30,348 nt of DNA from an uncultured Nostocoides sp. (GTDB taxonomy: Bacteria > Actinomycetota > Actinomycetes > Actinomycetales > Dermatophilaceae), in assembly GCA_936931335.1 (NCBI GenBank), contig CAKZIH010000219.1:1-30348 (forward strand), written 5' to 3'. Of the stretch, positions 20,971 through 27,157 are shown one piece after another (within the stretch, counting starts at the first letter, position 1; the number at the start of each line of letters is the position of its first letter). Position numbers and translations under genes: made by a program. The notes beneath the pieces are model-generated. The model did no database searches, was not told where the DNA came from, and saw only the letters and a list, made by a program, of their open reading frames with translations.

Positions 20971-22548
20971 ATGACGCAGGTAACGATCGGTGATAGCCCG
21001 CTGACCATCGACCAGGTAGTGGCGGTGGCCCGCGCCGGAGGGCCGAGTTCCGCGCCGTCGGGCGGCGTCGATGTGCAACTCGTCGTGAGCGATGCCGCGT
21101 GGCAGCGGGTTCGCGAGAGCCGCCAGGTGATCGAGGCGTTGGCCGAGGACACCATCGCTCATTACGGCGTGTCGACTGGTTTTGGTGCGCTGGCAACCCG
21201 GCACATCCCGCACGAGCAGCGCCGGCAGTTGCAGCTCGGATTGATCCGCTCGCACGCGGCCGGGTCCGGCCCCGAGGTCGAGCGCGAGGTGATCCGCGCT
21301 CTGATGCTGCTGCGCATCCAGACGCTGGCGACCGGCCGCACCGGCATCCGGGAAGAAACCCTGCGCGCATATGTCGCGCTGCTCAACGCCGGGATCACCC
21401 CGGTGGTCCGTGAATATGGCTCGCTCGGCTGCTCCGGGGACCTGGCGCCGCTCGCGCACTGCGCGCTGGTGCTCTTGGGCGAGGGGGAGGTCCGTGACGC
21501 CGCCGGTGAGTTGCTGCCGGCGGCCGATGCGCTGGCGGCGGCCGGGATCGAACCCGTGGAGCTCGCCGAGAAGGAGGGCCTGGCCCTCATCAATGGCACC
21601 GACGGAATGCTGGGCATGCTCTGCCTGGCGATTAACGACCTGCGGGCCCTGCTCACCACCGCGGATATCGCCGCGGCCATGAGCGTCGAGGGGCTGCTGG
21701 GCACCGACGACGTTTTCGCCGCGGACCTGCACGCCCTGCGGCCGCAGCCGGGGCAGGCGCTGAGCGCCGAGAATATGCGGAAGGTATTGGCGGACAGCGG
21801 GATCCGCGAGAGCCACCGCGATCCCCAGGCGTGCACCCGGGTGCAGGACGCCTACTCCCTGCGGTGCGCACCGCAGGTCGCCGGAGGTGCCCGGGACACC
21901 GTGGATCATGCGGCTCGAGTCGCCGGCTGGGAACTCGCCAGCGCCGTGGACAACCCGGTCGTCACCCTGGACGGTCGGGTGGAGTCGAATGGCAACTTCC
22001 ACGGTGCGCCGGTGGCCTACGTCCTGGACTTCCTCGCCATCGTCGCCGCGGACGTGGCGAGCATCAGCGAACGGCGCACCGACCGCTTCCTCGACAAGGC
22101 CCGCAACCACGGCCTGCCGCCCTTCCTCGCCGACGACCCGGGCGTGGATTCCGGCCTGATGATCGCGCAGTACACCGCGGCCGGGCTGGTCTCGGAGTTG
22201 AAGCGGCTCGCCACGCCGGCGAGCGTGGACTCCATACCGAGCAGCGCGATGCAGGAAGACCACGTCTCGATGGGCTGGGGTGCCGCCCGCAAGCTGCGTC
22301 GCTCCGTGGCCGCGCTCCAGCAGGTCCTGGCCATCGAATTGCTTACTGCCGCACGGGGACTCCAGCTGCGTGCGCCGTTGACACCGTCCCCCGTCTCCAG
22401 TGCCGTCATTGAGGCCTTGAATGCGGTGTCCGACACCTCCCCGGGCACCGACCGCTTCCTGGCGCCGGATATTGCCGGTGCGGTGAATGCGGTGACTGCC
22501 GGAGCCGTGGTGAGCGCTGCCGAGGGCGTTGTCGGCCCGCTGAATTGA
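20971..22548 (+). CDS. hutH: Histidine ammonia-lyase
   Basis: A 525-residue enzyme that removes ammonia from L-histidine to give urocanate, the first step of histidine degradation. The active-site Tyr is in AHYGVSTGFGALATRHI (63-79). The MIO prosthetic group forms from three residues within REYGSLGCSGDLAPLAH, here Cys154-Ser155-Gly156 rather than the textbook Ala-Ser-Gly; Cys in this place is, to my knowledge, seen in streptomycete HutH too. Later blocks NGTDGMLG, VQDAYSLRCAPQV, SAVDNPV and SSAMQEDHVSMG are all intact. The length is normal. It is divergent from an IclR regulator and probably leaderless. The next genes downstream are unrelated accessory genes; the remaining hut genes are found at 27158 onwards. 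Confidence 0.96.
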   Translation: MTQVTIGDSPLTIDQVVAVARAGGPSSAPSGGVDVQLVVSDAAWQRVRESRQVIEALAEDTIAHYGVSTGFGALATRHIPHEQRRQLQLGLIRSHAAGSGPEVEREVIRALMLLRIQTLATGRTGIREETLRAYVALLNAGITPVVREYGSLGCSGDLAPLAHCALVLLGEGEVRDAAGELLPAADALAAAGIEPVELAEKEGLALINGTDGMLGMLCLAINDLRALLTTADIAAAMSVEGLLGTDDVFAADLHALRPQPGQALSAENMRKVLADSGIRESHRDPQACTRVQDAYSLRCAPQVAGGARDTVDHAARVAGWELASAVDNPVVTLDGRVESNGNFHGAPVAYVLDFLAIVAADVASISERRTDRFLDKARNHGLPPFLADDPGVDSGLMIAQYTAAGLVSELKRLATPASVDSIPSSAMQEDHVSMGWGAARKLRRSVAALQQVLAIELLTAARGLQLRAPLTPSPVSSAVIEALNAVSDTSPGTDRFLAPDIAGAVNAVTAGAVVSAAEGVVGPLN

Positions 22549-22572
22549 GGCCCTCGGCTCGCGCTCAGCGAG

Positions 22573-22737
22573 TCACGCTCGCCGGGTGACCGTGGGCTCG
22601 CGCCGGATCGCCAGCGCGGCGATCGCGGCGGCGATCAGGGGCACCCCCACCAGGGTCGCCAGCAGCGAGAGGGTCGGTATGCCGATCGTCGGGGACAGGT
22701 GATCCAACATCTGGAGCTGTTCCAAAAATTTGAACAT
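22573..22737 (-). CDS. Small single-pass membrane protein, divergent from antitoxin-like gene
   Basis: A 54-residue ORF, too short for most gene callers. The first ten residues (MFKFLEQLQM) form a short amphipathic stretch. Then comes a hydrophobic segment, LSLLATLVGVPLIAAAIAAL (about 24-43), and a basic tail, IRREPTVTRRA. This is a typical N-out or N-in single-helix mini-protein. The ATG at 22737 has an in-frame TAG just upstream, so the start is fixed or lies at Met10. It shares a 7-bp inverted repeat with the divergent antitoxin-like gene. I do not recognise a family. It may be part of the defence module, an unrelated membrane peptide, or a remnant left by the insertion. It converges on the hutH stop 25 bases away. 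Confidence 0.45.
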   Translation of the reverse strand: MFKFLEQLQMLDHLSPTIGIPTLSLLATLVGVPLIAAAIAALAIRREPTVTRRA

Positions 22738-22762
22738 CAGCTATTATTGAACGATGCTGATG
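22735..22762. promoter_or_regulatory. Operator/promoter of the AbiE-like operon
   Basis: CATCAGC (22735-22741) and GCTGATG (22756-22762) are a perfect 7-bp inverted repeat flanking the -10 box TATTAT (22742-22747), which lies six bases before ATG 22754. A second imperfect dyad, GTTC...GAAC, lies just upstream (22719-22735). Both repeat arms carry an outward-facing ATG. The arrangement fits autorepression by the AbiEi-like protein, which is how AbiE systems are known to be controlled. Confidence 0.65.
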
Positions 22763-23803
22763 GACAATGAGGCGAGTGCTGGTGCGGACCTGATGGCCCG
22801 CGCCACGTCCATGCTCACGGCTGTAGGCGTCCCGGTGGCGCCGACCCGGACGGGATTCCTCGTGATTAAGGGCAGCCCCCAGGATCACGTCTTCGAGTTG
22901 CGCTTGGCGAGTTTCACCAAGGGTGCTTTGCCACCCGCGGTGTCCCCGGAGGGGTCTGGCATCGTCTGGGTGTTCGAGGAGGTGAACGAGGCGCTGGCGA
23001 CGCGGTTGCGCGCCGGCGAGGTGAACTACCTTGACTCGCGCGGCAACGCCCTGCTCATCGACAAGGGCCTGCGAATCGACATTCAGGGGCGCACCAGTAC
23101 GCGCCTGAGTTTCACCCCGATCCCGGTGACGTGGGACGTCGAAAGGGCCTCGGATCGCCCTGGGGGAGAACGTGTTTCGGCTGGGGCCTTCGGTTGGGCC
23201 GGGGTTCCGGTGGTACTTGCTTTGATGGTCCATCCCGAACTGTGCCGCGCGAGCCTGCGGGAGATTCAGGCGCAGACACCAGCATCGCTGGGAACGGTCC
23301 AGCGAGTCGTGCGTGGACTCGAGAGGGGTGGGTACCTCGAGACGGGCCCCGAAGGTCGGGTGCTCTGGGGTCGGGGCATGCTGGACCGCTGGACCGAGGC
23401 ATGGCTGACGAGAATGACGACCCGGCTCCAGGGGCCGCGCTTCGCGCCCGGCCGGTCGCTGCATGCCTTGAGTGACGACGAGCGGATCGCCTTGGGTTGC
23501 AGCATCAGCGGGGAAGCCGCGGTCGACCTGATGGGAATGGGCCTGCGTTCGGTCACCACCCTGCTGTATACCGACGAGCAGCCCCCGGCGTCGGCGATCC
23601 TCGGGCTGCGACTGCGTGCCGATCCTGCCGGCAGTCTTGAGATCCGCCGCCCGGTCTGGAGCGAGTCAGTACACCAGGGGATCTACGCGCCAAGCCCCGT
23701 CGTACGCGCCGACCTCCTGGCGCTCAAGGACCCCAGGGCTACCCAACTCGCCCGCGAATTGGAGGAAACCGATGACGTTCTACGACGTCTCCTCGAAGTC
23801 TGA
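22754..23803 (+). CDS. Type IV toxin-antitoxin AbiEi-like antitoxin/transcriptional regulator
   Basis: A 349-residue protein. Its N-terminal half contains VWVFEEVNEALATRLRAGEVNYLDSRGNALLI (the NYLDxRGNA block at 91-99), which I associate with the AbiEi_2-type regulator family. A winged helix-turn-helix is visible at about 150-200: VLALMVHPELCRASLREIQ, then SLGTVQRVVRGLERGGYLE. The remaining 150 residues are a mixed domain ending DDVLRRLLEV. It is followed by an AbiEii-like nucleotidyltransferase overlapping by 32 bases, the standard antitoxin-then-toxin order. The ATG at 22754 is preceded by TATTAT at six bases, so leaderless; Met3 is an alternative. Base composition is visibly lower in GC than neighbours and the GTATG word is almost absent, suggesting acquisition by transfer. 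Family name moderately sure; pairing very sure. Confidence 0.75.
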   Translation: MLMDNEASAGADLMARATSMLTAVGVPVAPTRTGFLVIKGSPQDHVFELRLASFTKGALPPAVSPEGSGIVWVFEEVNEALATRLRAGEVNYLDSRGNALLIDKGLRIDIQGRTSTRLSFTPIPVTWDVERASDRPGGERVSAGAFGWAGVPVVLALMVHPELCRASLREIQAQTPASLGTVQRVVRGLERGGYLETGPEGRVLWGRGMLDRWTEAWLTRMTTRLQGPRFAPGRSLHALSDDERIALGCSISGEAAVDLMGMGLRSVTTLLYTDEQPPASAILGLRLRADPAGSLEIRRPVWSESVHQGIYAPSPVVRADLLALKDPRATQLARELEETDDVLRRLLEV

Positions 23804-24566
23804 GGCATTAGGCAACACAGTGCGGGCGCTGGCAAGAGTTAGCGAGGTGCTGGAGGCGCGCGGCGCTCGGTGGATTGTCATCGGCGCCTTGGCGAGGGAA
23901 CTAGCGGTGACCCTGCGGATCGATTCCACCCGCCATCGACGGACCGGGGATCTGGATATCGCTGTGGCACTGGGGGATGTAGGTGAGGTGGCTGCGCTGA
24001 TCGAGGAACTAGGCGGGAGGCAAGTTCATCGACATTGCGTGGAGATCAGTGGCACCCATGTCGATCTCGTTCCCTTTGGGGGTGTCGAAGAGGGCCGGGT
24101 TGTCTCGTGGTCCGACGGTGCCTCGTTGGATGTCACGGGCCTCGCCGAGGCGGCCTCACAACCAGACGAGGTGCAGGTAACCGCAGACCTGAAGGTTCCG
24201 GTGGCGTCGATCCCGGCCCAGATAAATCTGAAGCTCGTGGCCCGGCGGGATCGTCATCACGACCACGGGACCAAAGATGGCGTGGACCTCGGCTACCTGC
24301 TCGACGGGTGGACCCATGAGCCCTTGGCTGATGCGGTGTGGGCCGACGAAGACGCGATCTCCTGGGCCGAATACGACCCTCACCGGGCGGCGGCATACAA
24401 GCTCGGGCGGGAGGCCGGCGCCCTACTCGGTTCGCAGGCCCGCAAGGCTGTGCTCGCAGTCTTGGAGGATCCGCGCTCTCGGGACCACCTCGCACTGAAC
24501 CTAGGCATCCGGGAGGGGACCGAGCGACTCGCGGCTTGGCGTGCGGGCTTCCAATCAGTTCTCTGA
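23772..24566 (+). CDS. AbiEii/AbiGii-like nucleotidyltransferase toxin
   Basis: A 264-residue protein of the DNA-polymerase-beta-like nucleotidyltransferase fold. The core shows WIVIGALARELAV (helix-turn after the first strand), then RRTGDLDIAVAL with Asp60 and Asp62 as the metal pair. A third acid, Asp98, lies in GTHVDLVPF. NLKLVARRDRHHDHGTKDGVDL (about 155-178) matches the K-R-KD-DL segment of AbiEii proteins. Known AbiEii toxins modify tRNA or bind GTP and stop growth; a role in phage abortive infection is possible. GGAGG lies six bases before the ATG at 23772, which fixes the start inside the antitoxin gene. Rare codons TTA, CTA and AGG occur early, consistent with recent transfer. All three acids are intact, so it should be active. 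Confidence 0.8.
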   Translation: MTFYDVSSKSEALGNTVRALARVSEVLEARGARWIVIGALARELAVTLRIDSTRHRRTGDLDIAVALGDVGEVAALIEELGGRQVHRHCVEISGTHVDLVPFGGVEEGRVVSWSDGASLDVTGLAEAASQPDEVQVTADLKVPVASIPAQINLKLVARRDRHHDHGTKDGVDLGYLLDGWTHEPLADAVWADEDAISWAEYDPHRAAAYKLGREAGALLGSQARKAVLAVLEDPRSRDHLALNLGIREGTERLAAWRAGFQSVL

Positions 24567-24584
24567 GATCACCGCTGCCGGATA

Positions 24585-24598
24585 GGGCGGGAGCGCCC
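24585..24598 (+). terminator. Short hairpin after the toxin gene
   Basis: GGGCG (24585-24589), GGAG and CGCCC (24594-24598) lie 19 bases beyond the toxin stop. There is no T-run, so the terminator call is tentative. Confidence 0.4.
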
Positions 24599-24651
24599 GA
24601 TCGATCAGGGGGCGGGGATGGGGGTCTCGCGGCCTGAGGCAGGATCGGGGC

Positions 24652-25185
24652 ATGGTCCGTCGTCCGGATGGCTTCCACCGGCCCAGTTGGTTGCGCATGT
24701 GCGCGTGGGGCGCGTTCGTGTGCGTCATTCCGTCGGCCGTATGGCGCGTGCTCATGATCGTCGGCGCGATGCCGGGGACGGGGGAGCTACGCGCATACGA
24801 ACTCGGTGACAAACCCGCGCTGGCCTATGCGTATGTCGGTGCGCTGAGCGCGATCCAACTCGCTTGTGGCTTTCTCGCTGTCGGTCTGGTTCGGCCGTGG
24901 GGCGAGCGGGTACTCGGCCGGCGGGTCCCGGTAGCGCTGCCCGTCATCCTCGGCAGCCTGGGCGGGCTGGCGGTGATCTGGCTCTTCAATATCTCGATGG
25001 TGTGGGCGCTGGTCCACGGGCGACGGCCCGACGCCGGTCATACGTCGGGCGCGCCGCTCTTCGTCATGGTGTGGTGCTACTTGCCGATTCTGCTGTGGGA
25101 CCGCTGGTGCTCGCCTCGGTATGGGGCTACGCCCGCGCCCGGGCCACCCGCTAGAAGTCGGTGCGGTTCATGGCGCCGTCGGTGA
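24652..25185 (+). CDS. Small membrane protein with suspected C-terminal frameshift
   Basis: An open frame of 177 residues with four hydrophobic segments (about 15-33, 57-77, 92-115 and 127-142). The family is not recognised. The last 34 residues of the open frame are Pro/Arg-rich and unlike a protein end. One base inserted in the GGG run at 25097-25099 would switch to a frame reading GPLVLASVWGYARARATR and stop at 25152-25154, a much more natural membrane-protein ending. That stop would share a CTAG with the convergent SMI1/KNR4 stop, exactly as the two convergent genes do at 678-681. I therefore suspect a real or sequencing frameshift; the intended gene is probably 24652-25154. CAGGAT lies six bases before the ATG, a weak leaderless promoter candidate. 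Confidence 0.6.
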   Translation: MVRRPDGFHRPSWLRMCAWGAFVCVIPSAVWRVLMIVGAMPGTGELRAYELGDKPALAYAYVGALSAIQLACGFLAVGLVRPWGERVLGRRVPVALPVILGSLGGLAVIWLFNISMVWALVHGRRPDAGHTSGAPLFVMVWCYLPILLWDRWCSPRYGATPAPGPPARSRCGSWRRR

Positions 25186-25693
25186 CCGTGAAGTCGTCGA
25201 GTTCGCCACCCACCGTGTTCAGGTATGCCGCGAGGTCCGGCTCCCGAGGTCCGCTTGGCCCGACCTCGTGGTCCATGTCGAGGATCTGCCCGACGGTTCC
25301 GTCGCCCTGCGGGGCGAGGTCCATGACCGCGCCATTGCCGCCACCGTCGGAGTCCAGGCACAACCAGCTCTGATGCCACCACACGGGCGCCATCTGCGGC
25401 GACGGCTCGGAAGGGGTCCGGTCGGCCAGTTCGCCATCGGCGAGCAATTGTCGCCAGTCGGCGGTTTCGTTCACGATCCGCTCGCAGGAGAGCAGTTCCC
25501 CCCGCGGCCACGAACCTTCCGGGGCGCCGTCATGGCGCAGGAGCGACTCCCGCAGTTGATCGGGCAGGGTCACCCCGAGCTGGGTCGCCAGGGCATCGAT
25601 GGCCTCCGGCGTCGCCGGCGGATTCAGTTGATCCGCAATACCATTGGTGGAATACCACTGCTCGATGGCATCCCAGGCGGTCTTGATGTCCAC
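25151..25693 (-). CDS. SMI1/KNR4 family protein
   Basis: A 180-residue protein with the SMI1/KNR4 (SUKH) pattern. The N-terminal helix contains LNPPATPEAIDALATQLG and LPDQLRESLLRHDGAPEG. The central core has WLCLDSDGGGNGAVMDLAP followed by GQILDMDHEVGP, which is the family signature. Bacterial members are frequent immunity proteins for contact-dependent or polymorphic toxins, but many are solitary; no toxin gene is adjacent here. The start is GTG at 25693 with a GGGGAG stretch upstream, and the stop overlaps the convergent membrane-protein gene in CTAG. Its place in a block with an AbiE-like pair suggests a cluster of conflict-related genes, though this is only by association. Confidence 0.82.
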   Translation of the reverse strand: MDIKTAWDAIEQWYSTNGIADQLNPPATPEAIDALATQLGVTLPDQLRESLLRHDGAPEGSWPRGELLSCERIVNETADWRQLLADGELADRTPSEPSPQMAPVWWHQSWLCLDSDGGGNGAVMDLAPQGDGTVGQILDMDHEVGPSGPREPDLAAYLNTVGGELDDFTVTDGAMNRTDF

Positions 25694-25741
25694 GTCTCCC
25701 CAACTCCCTCGTCGGTGTCCGTTCCGATCCCAGTCTGACAG

Positions 25742-26380
25742 TCAGTCCATGCCGTTGAGCGGGATTTCGCCGACTGCCGCGCCCACCTGGCGCGCGGTTT
25801 CGATCTGCTGCGCGAGGCGGCGCAGGATCACCAGCACTGGGTCGATGAGCACGGTGCCGAGCACCACTGTGCGCAGTGCATCCGCGACGCTCGCGCTGTC
25901 CAGGGCGTCTGCGACGTCGACCGCGGCGACTTCGCGCATGGCCGCCGCATAAGCCAGCAATTCGTCTCGCGAGAGTCGCAGGCCCGCGGCGCGGGCGTCA
26001 GCGACAGCCGCGGCCAATGAACCGATCAGCGGGGTGTCCCACCGCTGCCAGCCAGCCTCCGCGAGCAAGGCCCGCATCTCCTCGACATCGTCCGCCGGCT
26101 CGACCGGCAGGGGGAGGGCGTCGTGGGCGATCCGCAGGACATCGCTCGGGGACTCGGGTGGGTCATCCAGGGCGCCGAGGACCGCGCGCACCCCGGCGAT
26201 GCCGAGGCCACCGGAGGTGAGCAGCGCGCGAATGAGACGCACGCGCTCGACGTGGGTCTCCGCATACTCCGCACGGGTGCGCGCAGTGGCCACGCCCGGC
26301 ATGAGCAGGCCCTCGCGCAAGTAGTACTTCAAGGTCGGCACGGACACGCTCGTGGCCTCGGATAGTTCCGAGATGCGCAT
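25742..26380 (-). CDS. MerR family transcriptional regulator
   Basis: A 212-residue regulator. The N-terminal MerR winged helix is clear: MRISELSEATSVSVPTLKYY, then LREGLLMPGV and TARTRAEYAETHVERVRLIR. A dimerisation helix follows at about 80-120. The C-terminal part is helical and has no conserved Cys metal site, so it is not a metal sensor; the ligand is unknown. The ATG at 26380 has GGAGG four bases ahead. It is divergent from the DUF4188 gene, with palindromic operator sequence in the 89-base gap between them. MerR proteins usually control the neighbouring divergent gene and themselves. Confidence 0.92.
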   Translation of the reverse strand: MRISELSEATSVSVPTLKYYLREGLLMPGVATARTRAEYAETHVERVRLIRALLTSGGLGIAGVRAVLGALDDPPESPSDVLRIAHDALPLPVEPADDVEEMRALLAEAGWQRWDTPLIGSLAAAVADARAAGLRLSRDELLAYAAAMREVAAVDVADALDSASVADALRTVVLGTVLIDPVLVILRRLAQQIETARQVGAAVGEIPLNGMD

Positions 26381-26396
26381 CGATCCTCCGGACGGG

Positions 26397-26452
26397 TTGA
26401 CATCGGATAGTCACACTATCCAAACTGGAACTATTCGGTAGTTCCACTATCC
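26397..26452. promoter_or_regulatory. MerR/DUF4188 operator region with two palindromes
   Basis: TTGACA (26397-26402) is a good -35. It is followed by GGATAGT-CAC-ACTATCC (26405-26421), a perfect 7-bp inverted repeat, and GGAACTA-TTCGG-TAGTTCC (26427-26445), a second one. A further ACTATCC half-site is at 26446-26452 near the ribosome site of the DUF4188 gene. The same GGATAGTTCC string occurs inside the MerR coding start (about 26360-26369), so the regulator may bind an array of sites on both sides of its promoter. Confidence 0.7.
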
Positions 26453-26469
26453 AATCCGTGGAGAGTCTC

Positions 26470-26988
26470 ATGACTGACCGCAACACCCACGCTTACGAGG
26501 GCGACATCGTGCTCTTCCTCATCGGCATGCGCATCCACCGCCCATGGCGGGTCAATATCGTCGGACGCGCCTTCACCGCGATGCCCAAGCTCATCGCAGA
26601 GCTGGAGGAGGCCCAGGCCGCGGCCGCCGCGGGTGCCGGGCCCGACCTCGGCTATCTGGGCGGCCGATTGATCCTCGATGGCCTACATCCGACCGTGATC
26701 CAGTTCTGGCGCACCACCGAGGACCTCTATGGCTATGCCGCCAGTGACGACACTGGTCACCGCGCGGTCTGGCGGGACTTCTACCGCTATGCCAAGGCTG
26801 ATCCGCGGGCGATGACGCTCTGGCACGAGACCTATGCCATACCTGCGGGTGCCCACGAGTCGATCTACCTCGGCCCGGAGCAGAAGTTTGGGCTCGCCGG
26901 CCTGGCCGGTGCCATTCCGGTGGGCCGGCGCGGTGAGCGGGCGGCCACCCGGATGCGCCAGCGAGACCGGGCCGGCCAGCTCGCCTAA
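26470..26988 (+). CDS. DUF4188 domain protein (monooxygenase-like)
   Basis: A 172-residue protein of the DUF4188 type: DIVLFLIGMRIHRPWRVN at the start (about 12-29), then FWRTTEDLYGYAASDDTGHRAVWRDFYRYA, then WHETYAIPAGAHESIYLG. Family members have the dimeric alpha/beta-barrel look of small heme or quinol monooxygenases, but no biochemical function is established. The ATG at 26470 has GGAGAG four bases ahead; the in-frame GTG at 26458 is less likely. It is divergent from a MerR regulator and probably its main target, suggesting a role in response to a small toxic compound. Confidence 0.85.
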   Translation: MTDRNTHAYEGDIVLFLIGMRIHRPWRVNIVGRAFTAMPKLIAELEEAQAAAAAGAGPDLGYLGGRLILDGLHPTVIQFWRTTEDLYGYAASDDTGHRAVWRDFYRYAKADPRAMTLWHETYAIPAGAHESIYLGPEQKFGLAGLAGAIPVGRRGERAATRMRQRDRAGQLA

Positions 26989-27049
26989 GTCGCGGACGCC
27001 GCATACCGGGCAAAGGCGGGCCGCTGTCACCGCCGCTGCTTGCCGGGTG

Positions 27050-27065
27050 GTCTCAGATGCGAGAT
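27050..27065. promoter_or_regulatory. Candidate IclR operator upstream of hutU
   Basis: GTCTC (27050-27054), six bases and GAGAT (27061-27065) lie about 95 bases before the hutU ATG. They match the GTCTC-N6-GAGAC palindrome before hutH (20899-20914) with one change, and the bases on both sides are similar (TG-GTCTC and GAGAY-GG). No other gene-like content is seen in 26989-27157. Confidence 0.5.
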
Positions 27066-27157
27066 GGTGACCAGGATCTCGGCTACACCCCGGGCCGTTC
27101 GGCGCGGGATGCTGGGAGGGACCGGAAGATCACCCACGGCTGTCAAAGGAGACCCCC

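Noticed and set aside
20083..22263. 726-residue minus-strand frame suggesting a long N-terminal extension of the IclR protein
   Set aside because: The extra part is antisense to hutH and shows no domain. IclR proteins start a few residues before the winged helix, at the GTG near 20868.
23800..23830. TTA codon as a sign of bldA-type developmental control of the toxin
   Set aside because: TTA also occurs in lysR, the HAD gene, the Fe-S protein gene and the flavoprotein gene, so it is not specific to the toxin.
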